DNA of 64,000 nt, taken from positions 124,001 through 188,000 of the forward strand of contig NZ_AYOD01000021.1 of NCBI RefSeq assembly GCF_000497755.1, read 5' to 3'. This stretch comes from Aliihoeflea sp. 2WW (GTDB lineage Bacteria > Pseudomonadota > Alphaproteobacteria > Rhizobiales > Rhizobiaceae). Below the pieces are notes generated by a model, which worked only from the letters and a program-made list of their open reading frames with translations, did not search any database and was not told where the DNA came from. Made by a program: the position numbers and the translations under genes. Shown here piece by piece: positions 58,464-64,000 of the stretch; position 1 is the first letter of the stretch; every line of letters starts with the position of its first letter.

Positions 58464-59176
58464 TGTTCGACGAAGGCCCCTCACCGCAGATCGCCGCCGA
58501 CAGGATCGAGCGCGAGGTCTCGCGCGCGTTTCTGGACGTCGTCGAGCGTGGTCAGGAGCTTGCCGCAATGATGGGCGCCAAGCGTTTCGCGATCGTCTTC
58601 GCGGCCTACCGCGAAGGCCGGCTGGCGCTCCAGCCATTCCTGGACACCAGCTATCCCGGCCTCTCCGCGCTCTCGCATGCGCTGACCGCGCCGGGTGTCT
58701 CCGCAGAATTGCAGCAGGCGGTGACGCGCGCGCAGCCCACCATCTTCTCGGCCGATCGCGAATTGCCGGCGCATCATGGACAGGCGACCGTTCCGGCGCT
58801 CGTCAGCGAAGAGGCGAGCATCGTCCTGCCCGTCCATTCGCCCTGCGGACGGCGCGGGCTCGTCGCGCTGAGCGGGCCAGAGATGACGGTCGAGGAGGAC
58901 CGCTCGATGCGCGCGCACCTGCGTGCCTTCGCGCTTTTCCGCGCCGCCTGCCAGTTGCGGGCGCCCGAGCCACGCGCCAGGCATGGACTGTCAAAGCGTG
59001 ACATCGAATGCCTGCGGCTGACCGCCGACGGCCTGACCAGCGAGCAGATCGCCGAGCGCCTCGGCCTGTCGGTCCACACCGCCAATCAGTATGTCGCCGC
59101 AGCCGCCGAAAAGCTCGACGCCGTCAACCGGATGCACGCCGTCGCCAAGGCGCTGCGCGCCGGCATCATTTCCTGA
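58463..59176 (+). CDS. visR: LuxR-family flagellar master regulator VisR
   Basis: A 237-residue protein. A ligand-domain-like N-terminus (SRAFLDVVERGQELAAMMGAKRFAIVFAAYREG) is followed by the C-terminal LuxR HTH HGLSKRDIECLRLTADGLTSEQIAERLGLSVHTANQYVAAAAEKLDAVNRMHAVAKAL. It starts on the last base of the visN stop. Position between visN and flhB matches the rhizobial flagellar cluster. It is convergent with the following minus-strand genes with no gap. Confidence 0.9.
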   Translation: MFDEGPSPQIAADRIEREVSRAFLDVVERGQELAAMMGAKRFAIVFAAYREGRLALQPFLDTSYPGLSALSHALTAPGVSAELQQAVTRAQPTIFSADRELPAHHGQATVPALVSEEASIVLPVHSPCGRRGLVALSGPEMTVEEDRSMRAHLRAFALFRAACQLRAPEPRARHGLSKRDIECLRLTADGLTSEQIAERLGLSVHTANQYVAAAAEKLDAVNRMHAVAKALRAGIIS

Positions 59177-59617
59177 TCAGCTTGCCTTCCTGAGCGGTTC
59201 GCTTGCCCGGAGGCGGGCATCTTCGAGGCTGGTCTTCAGCCGCATCGTGTTGAGGTCGGCATCGTCCGACGCATCGTCGAACGAAACGTAGTTGAGCTCG
59301 ACCGACGCCGTCTCGTCGGCGAGCGTCAGCGTGAAGAAAACCTTGGCGCCGCGCGGATGCAGTTCGAGGTCGAGCGCGATCCTGGGCGGCAGCGCCCAGC
59401 AGGCATGCGCCTCGCCGCCATGCCCGAGCCGCAGCGTTCCCGGCATGAAATAGAGCTCCGCCGCCGAATCCACGAGGTCGGCCACCGAGGCGAACCGCTC
59501 CATGCGAATGAAGGCGATATAATCGGCGATGTCGACGAGCCGCAGCTCGCTGACGACGTCGCTGATCGCATCGGCGACGATGATTTCGCGGGCTTCGGTA
59601 TGGGGCTGCTTTATCAT
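59177..59617 (-). CDS. Conserved hypothetical protein of the rhizobial flagellar cluster
   Basis: A 146-residue, acidic, soluble protein: HTEAREIIVADAISDVVSELRLVDIADYIAFIRMERFASVADLVDSAAELYFMPGTLRLGHGGEAHACWALPPRIALDLEL... The segment GTLRLGHGGEAHACWALPPRIALDLEFHPRG-like is the recognisable core. It overlaps flhB start-to-stop by 4 bases as last gene of the fliM-flhB transcript. The conserved position suggests a flagellar or motility accessory function, unproven. Confidence 0.75.
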   Translation of the reverse strand: MIKQPHTEAREIIVADAISDVVSELRLVDIADYIAFIRMERFASVADLVDSAAELYFMPGTLRLGHGGEAHACWALPPRIALDLELHPRGAKVFFTLTLADETASVELNYVSFDDASDDADLNTMRLKTSLEDARLRASEPLRKAS

Positions 59618-60702
59618 TTTTGTCTTCCCGCGGAAGGCTGTGCCTTGGCGCCGTAGACGATACGGACGAGTTCGGCGACAGCCTGATAGAATTCAGGCGG
59701 GATCACCTTATCGACCGAAACTTGCTTATACATGGAGCGGGCGAGGTCTACGTTCTCGAATACTGGTACGCCGTTCTCCTCGGCGATCTCGCGAATCTTC
59801 AGCGCGATCAGGTCCTGGCCCTTGGCGATGACCGTCGGCGCGGCCATCTCGTCGCGCGCATAGCGAAGCGCGATCGCATAGTGCGTCGGGTTGGCGATGA
59901 TCAGCGTCGCGGTCGGCACCGCCGTCATCATGCGCTGGCGGGCCCGGTCGCGCTGCAGCGAGCGCAGGCGCGACTTGACGATCGGGTCACCGTCGGTCTG
60001 CTTGATCTCCTCCTTGACCTCCTGGCGCGTCATCCGCAGTTCCTGGCGCCAGTGGAACCGCGACCACAAGAGATCGGCCGCCGCGATCACGACCATGATC
60101 AGGACGATGGAAACGACGATCTCGATCGCGATCTGGCGGATCGTCCCGGCGAACACGTCGGGCGGGGTCAGCATGCCGTCAAGGAGCCGCGTCTGCGCCT
60201 CGCGCATGGCGAAGACGACGAAGCCGCCGACGATGAAGATCTTGCCGAGCGACTTGCCGAACTCGACCCAGCCCTGCTGGCCGAAGATCCTGTCCCAGCC
60301 CTTCTTCAGCGAGATGCGCGACAGCTTCGGCTGGATGCGATCGAGGACCATGCGCGGCATGTTCTGGATCACCGAAGCGACGATGCCCGCCAGCATCATC
60401 AGGACCAGAAGGGCGACCAGCACCTTGGCAATCTCCATCACCACCAGGCGGTAGATGTTGACGGCGTCGGGCTGGGTGGAAAGGCTCCACTCGTCGGGCC
60501 GCTCGAGGAAGATCGACAGGAATGCGCCAAGTTCCATCACCCCGTTCTGGGCGAAGAACATGAAGAAGGTCAGGATGGCGAGGAAGGAGGCGACGGACGA
60601 GATTTCCTTGGCGACCGGGATCTGCCCCTTGTCGAGGCTGTCCTGAATCTTCTTCTCGGTCGCCTCTTCTGTCTTGCTTTCCTTGTCGTCGTTCTCGCTC
60701 AT
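59614..60702 (-). CDS. flhB: Flagellar export protein FlhB
   Basis: A 362-residue protein. The N-terminus MSENDDKESKTEEATEKKIQDSLDKGQIPVAKEI is characteristic. Four membrane helices follow, then a cytoplasmic domain with the self-cleavage motif NPTH in LIIANPTHYAIALRY. It controls the export-substrate switch from rod/hook to filament proteins. It lies 12 bases after fliG. Confidence 0.96.
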   Translation of the reverse strand: MSENDDKESKTEEATEKKIQDSLDKGQIPVAKEISSVASFLAILTFFMFFAQNGVMELGAFLSIFLERPDEWSLSTQPDAVNIYRLVVMEIAKVLVALLVLMMLAGIVASVIQNMPRMVLDRIQPKLSRISLKKGWDRIFGQQGWVEFGKSLGKIFIVGGFVVFAMREAQTRLLDGMLTPPDVFAGTIRQIAIEIVVSIVLIMVVIAAADLLWSRFHWRQELRMTRQEVKEEIKQTDGDPIVKSRLRSLQRDRARQRMMTAVPTATLIIANPTHYAIALRYARDEMAAPTVIAKGQDLIALKIREIAEENGVPVFENVDLARSMYKQVSVDKVIPPEFYQAVAELVRIVYGAKAQPSAGRQK

Positions 60703-60714
60703 CGCTCAGCGCGG

Positions 60715-61767
60715 TCAGGCCGCGTTGTCGAGGGACGGCAGTTCGACGAGGCCTTCGCCGGAAAGGCGTAGCGCCGTCGATGCGATCGACTTGCGCGCAT
60801 TCATGATCGTATCGAGATTGACGTCGGCCGGGGCTGACAGTTCGGACTCGATCATGCGCCGCGAGCGCGCGCCGATCGCCGACAGAACCGCCTCGCGCAG
60901 CGCCCCGTCGCATTCGCGCAGCGACAGCGTGACGATCTCAGTCGACAGCCCGTCGAACAGCGCCACGCGCGACTTCTGGTCGAGCTTGAGGATGTCGTCG
61001 AAGGAGAACAGGCGCGAGCGAAGCGCGGCGACATCGGTCTGGCCGGACGCTTCGAGATCGGACATCACCTCGTCGAGCTCGGACTTGTCGAGTTCGTTGA
61101 GCAGGCTCGCCACGCGCGCCTGCGCCGCGCCGACATTCTTCGACTTCGACTGCTCGGCGATCCGGTTCTGCAACTGGCCTTCGATGAGCTTGTGCGCGGC
61201 CGGCTGAACGGTGTTGAGCGCCAGCATCCGGCGGATGATGTCGCTGCGCTCCGCCTTGGCGAAGGTCAGCACCACCTTGGCCGCGGCCGGCGGCTTCATG
61301 GCGGTCAGCACGACTGCGATCGTCTGCGGATGCTCGTCGGCCAGAAGCTGGTTGACCTTGGCCGGGTCCATGCCGTCGAGCTTCGACCAGATGGTCGGCG
61401 AGGTGTCGGAAATGATGCCCGGCTTGCCGCGCCCCATGATCACGTCGACCTCGTCCTGCGAGAACGTATCGCTCAGGAGGCTGTTCATCTTGTCGCTGGA
61501 ATCCAGCAGGCCCGCGCCCTCGGTGAACTCGCCCTCGAACTCGGCGACGATCCGCTCCAGTTCGCTCTGCGAGATCGTCTGGAGCATCCGCGCGGCCTCG
61601 ATCAGCGCCTTCAGTTCTTCCTGCTTGAAGAACTTCAGAAGCTTGCCGGCCGACGGCTTGCCCATCGCCACCAGGATGGCGGCTGCCTTCTGCGCCTTGG
61701 AAAGGCCATGCGTCGCCGCATGGGCGGCGCTGCGCGGGTCCTCGGCTGGGGCGTTGGCGTGTTTCAT
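60715..61767 (-). CDS. fliG: Flagellar motor switch protein FliG
   Basis: A 350-residue protein. LSKAQKAAAILVAMGKPSAGKLLKFFKQEELKALIEAARML is the N-terminal FliF-binding domain, and DEHPQTIAVVLTAMKPPAAAKVVLTFAKAERSDIIRRMLALNTV the middle domain. The C-terminal torque domain contains FDDILKLDQKSRVALFDGLSTEIVTLSLRECDGALREAVLSAIGARSRRMIESEL. It converts MotA movement into rotor torque. Its start overlaps the fliN stop at 61767. Confidence 0.95.
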   Translation of the reverse strand: MKHANAPAEDPRSAAHAATHGLSKAQKAAAILVAMGKPSAGKLLKFFKQEELKALIEAARMLQTISQSELERIVAEFEGEFTEGAGLLDSSDKMNSLLSDTFSQDEVDVIMGRGKPGIISDTSPTIWSKLDGMDPAKVNQLLADEHPQTIAVVLTAMKPPAAAKVVLTFAKAERSDIIRRMLALNTVQPAAHKLIEGQLQNRIAEQSKSKNVGAAQARVASLLNELDKSELDEVMSDLEASGQTDVAALRSRLFSFDDILKLDQKSRVALFDGLSTEIVTLSLRECDGALREAVLSAIGARSRRMIESELSAPADVNLDTIMNARKSIASTALRLSGEGLVELPSLDNAA

Positions 61768-62195
61768 CAGCCTTGCTTGGTCGTGTCCACGATCTGGGTG
61801 AGCTTGACCCCGAAGCGCGACGGGTCGTCTTCCAGCACCGTGATTTCACCCGATGCGATCTTGCGGCCGTTGACGACGATGTCGACCGGCTCGCCGATGC
61901 GACGGTCGAGCGCGACGGTCGAACCCTTCTGCAGGGCCATGAGTTCGGAGACGGGCATCTCGGTCGAGCCGAGCACGATCTGCACGTCCACGGGGATGTT
62001 CATGATGATCGAATTGCCGGCCGGCTCGCCAGTACCGGCACTAACCGATGCGGGCCTTGCACCGCCGGCGATCTTGCCGGCATCGGCCGCCGCGGCGCCT
62101 TCGCTCTCGTTCAGCACGCCCCGCAGTTCCTCGATCGCGCGGTTGAGCTGATCTTCCTCGATGTCTTCCGGCTTCGCCGCCTGCGCCTTGGTCAT
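61767..62195 (-). CDS. fliN: Flagellar motor switch protein FliN
   Basis: A 142-residue protein. Variable acidic/Gly-Ala-rich N-terminus, then the SpoA domain: [74 protein letters not shown]. It builds the C-ring with FliM and contacts CheY. ATG 62195 is preferred; a TTG at 62210 lacks a suitable ribosome site. Confidence 0.93.
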   Translation of the reverse strand: MTKAQAAKPEDIEEDQLNRAIEELRGVLNESEGAAAADAGKIAGGARPASVSAGTGEPAGNSIIMNIPVDVQIVLGSTEMPVSELMALQKGSTVALDRRIGEPVDIVVNGRKIASGEITVLEDDPSRFGVKLTQIVDTTKQG

Positions 62196-62216
62196 GTCGT
62201 CCCCAGTCAAGTCCGT

Positions 62217-63158
62217 TTAGCCCGAGATCAGGCCGTCCATGAATTCCTTGCCCGCATCGTAGGGATGACGGACACGAACGGTGAAGTGATTCCCGAGCTT
62301 GCCGAACTCGCATACGAATACTGTCTTGCGCCGGGCTGACAGGCGCGTATTGGCCTGCGCATCCTGCGGAAATTCGATCACCTGTCCGACCCTGAGCTGG
62401 GTCAGTTCGGTCAGCGTCATCTTCGAGAGCGGGATCGTCGCCTCCAGCGCCACGCTGGAGCGCATCACCTCTTCGCCGAACCGCGCCTTCCAGGCGCCGG
62501 GCGTGGCGGCACCGGGGGCCGACGCCTGCGTCGCCTCTCCGCGATGGGTCAGCAGAACGCGCTGCGGCATGGTCACCGAGAGCGTCCCGAACCCGGCCGA
62601 GGACGACAGCTTGAAGGTGATCTTCACCCCCGGCCCGTCGCGCAGCGCCAGCTTGGCGAGATCGGCTCCGCTCGTCGGTGCCTCGAGGGGAAAGCGCAGG
62701 TCCAGCGCCCGGTCGCCCGAACCGTTGAAGGCCTTGGCGACGCTGGAAAACAGCGAGGCGACCAGTTCGAGCTCGATCGGCGACGGCTTGCGCGTGATGG
62801 GTTCGGCCGGCAGGTCCGGATCGCCGCCGAAGACGGCGCCGACGAGAAGCCCGACCAGATCGGCCCCGGCGAGGATCGCGAGCGCGTCCGGCGAGGACTT
62901 CGACTTCACGATCGACATCGCCTCGAACTGCGGACGCTTCGGCCGCGCTTCGCCGAAACGGACGACGTCGATGGCGTCGACTTCCATCTCGAGCGGGAAG
63001 GAGACCAGCTCCTCGATGTCGCTCAGAATCTGGGGGATAACCCGTATGCCCAGCGCCCGCGCCGCATCCGCGACGCGCTGCGGCTCGCCCGTTTCGCCGA
63101 CGAGACGTTCGACGATCGGGCTGCGCACGGGCGCTGGCGACGTTGGAGCAGGCGGCAT
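62217..63158 (-). CDS. fliM: Flagellar motor switch protein FliM
   Basis: A 313-residue, divergent rhizobial-type FliM. The middle domain (RVADAARALGIRVIPQILSDIEELVSFPLEMEVDAIDVV, LVASLFSSVAKAFNG) is followed by a C-terminal SpoA domain (SSVALEATIPLSKMTLTELTQLRVGQVIEFPQ). The canonical N-terminal CheY-binding motif LSQxEIDALL is not visible; the protein begins MPPAPTSPAPVRSPIVERL. It lies 30 bases downstream of motA. Confidence 0.88.
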   Translation of the reverse strand: MPPAPTSPAPVRSPIVERLVGETGEPQRVADAARALGIRVIPQILSDIEELVSFPLEMEVDAIDVVRFGEARPKRPQFEAMSIVKSKSSPDALAILAGADLVGLLVGAVFGGDPDLPAEPITRKPSPIELELVASLFSSVAKAFNGSGDRALDLRFPLEAPTSGADLAKLALRDGPGVKITFKLSSSAGFGTLSVTMPQRVLLTHRGEATQASAPGAATPGAWKARFGEEVMRSSVALEATIPLSKMTLTELTQLRVGQVIEFPQDAQANTRLSARRKTVFVCEFGKLGNHFTVRVRHPYDAGKEFMDGLISG

Positions 63159-63188
63159 TACTGGACCTTGACGAGAATCACTTGGCGA

Positions 63189-64000
63189 TTAGGCAGCCTT
63201 TTTGGCCGGTTCGCCACCCATATTCAAAGTGCTTTGTTCCACCGCGTCGATCGTCGGGCGGTCATAGGCGGAAATCGTCTTGCGGCCGAATTCGAGTGCG
63301 ACCTGCGGCAGCGAGCCGTTCATGTAGGCGAGCAGCGTCTGCTTGACGATGATGTAGAGCCGGTTCTTCTTCTCGCGCACCACCTTGATCTTGGCCGCGA
63401 CCGGGGCGACCACGGCGTAGTTCAGGAAGATGCCGAGGAAGGTGCCGACCAGCGCTGCGCCGACGAGGCCGCCGAGAATCTCCGGCGACTGGTCGATCGC
63501 GCCCATCGCCTTGATGACGCCGAGAACGGCGGCGACGATGCCGAGCGCGGGAAACGCGTCTCCGACGACCGTCAGGGCATGATAGGATTTCAGCTTGTCG
63601 TGGCGGATGGTGTGGATTTCCTCATCCATCAGCGCCTCGATCTCGAACGGGCGCGCATTGCCGATGATGATGATGCGGCAATAGTCGCAGATGAAGTTCA
63701 TCAGGTCCTTGTTCTTCATCACCGTCGGATAGGCCTGGAAGATCGCGGATTCCTCGGGATTGTCGATATGCGCCTCGACCTCGTTGCGCGACTTGGTCTT
63801 CAATTCGCGCATCAGCGAGTGCAGGACGCCGAGCACTTCGAGATAGTCCTGCTCCTTCGGCACCGCGCCCTTGATCGCCTCCATGGTCGCCTTGCCGGCG
63901 TCCTTCACGGTCGAGAGCGGATTGGCGATCAGGAAGGTGCCGACACCGGCGCCGCCGATGATGACCAGCTCCCAGGGCTGGTAGAGAACCTCGAGATGGC
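63189..64000 (-). CDS. motA: Flagellar motor protein MotA, 5' end outside the window
   Basis: At least 269 residues; the frame runs off the right edge. Visible helices include [40 protein letters not shown] and [23 protein letters not shown], the last two with the conserved Pro residues that couple proton flow to torque. It forms the stator with MotB. It is the first gene of the motA-fliM-fliN-fliG-flhB transcript seen here. Confidence 0.94.
   Translation of the reverse strand, partial: HLEVLYQPWELVIIGGAGVGTFLIANPLSTVKDAGKATMEAIKGAVPKEQDYLEVLGVLHSLMRELKTKSRNEVEAHIDNPEESAIFQAYPTVMKNKDLMNFICDYCRIIIIGNARPFEIEALMDEEIHTIRHDKLKSYHALTVVGDAFPALGIVAAVLGVIKAMGAIDQSPEILGGLVGAALVGTFLGIFLNYAVVAPVAAKIKVVREKKNRLYIIVKQTLLAYMNGSLPQVALEFGRKTISAYDRPTIDAVEQSTLNMGGEPAKKAA

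Overview
The window comes from the chromosome of an alphaproteobacterium of the order Hyphomicrobiales (Rhizobiales). The strongest evidence is the right end (57.7-64 kb), which has the rhizobial flagellar order visN-visR-orf-flhB-fliG-fliN-fliM-motA. An frcR-frcBCA fructose/mannose/ribose uptake locus and a ku-ligD-ku end-joining locus support this. The chromosomal genes are GC-rich with dense coding and many ATGA/GTGA stop-start overlaps. Genus cannot be resolved by eye.

Region 1 (1-17,493) is accessory DNA. At 285-329 lies the 3' half of a tRNA-Met(CAT) gene whose 5' half is missing, so bases 1-284 look like the end of another integrated element. To its right is a compact element of about 17.2 kb bounded by a 13-bp direct repeat (317-329 and 17,481-17,493). 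It encodes a large serine integrase, a divergent pair of Arc-type repressors with their own operator array, and one long minus-strand operon. That operon holds a winged-helix protein, portal, tail chaperone, protease, capsid, tail tube, second chaperone, XRE protein, HNH nuclease, two repeated-HTH proteins, four head-tail connector proteins, large terminase and tape measure. No lysis genes, tail tip, fibres, recognisable small terminase or replicative helicase are seen. Every gene is open and tightly overlapping. It looks like a compact, maintained, tail-tip-less siphovirus-like element (satellite, mini-prophage or GTA-like), not a rotting prophage. A 16-bp near-palindrome occurs three times at the 5' ends of the portal and protease genes.

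Region 2 (17.7-27.98 kb) is core chromosome: a YghU-like and a second glutathione transferase, an acyl-CoA synthetase, dihydroorotase (pyrC), small membrane proteins, a CaCA cation exchanger, and a TRAP permease pair without a binding protein. Region 3 (26.8-33.6 kb) is a sugar locus: ROK regulator, ABC importer FrcBCA, a PfkB-type sugar kinase, a P-loop kinase and a D-lyxose/mannose-type isomerase. Together they could carry mannose or fructose to fructose-6-phosphate.

Region 4 (33.7-43 kb) holds TrkH, Dps, a CapK/PaaK-like adenylate-forming protein, a PCu(A)C copper chaperone, the methionine importer metNIQ, an EamA transporter and a dipeptidase interrupted by one in-frame amber codon. Region 5 (43-51.6 kb) has two phospholipase-D-type (cardiolipin synthase-like) enzymes, an EEP-family hydrolase, and a ku / ligD / ku non-homologous end-joining cluster. 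Region 6 (51.7-57.5 kb) has an amidohydrolase and the polyamine importer potABCD. Region 7 is the flagellar cluster, with the LuxR-type master regulators VisN/VisR beside the export and switch genes. Three GC-rich inverted-repeat elements of about 135-165 bp sit between genes at 37.9, 43.0 and 48.1 kb.
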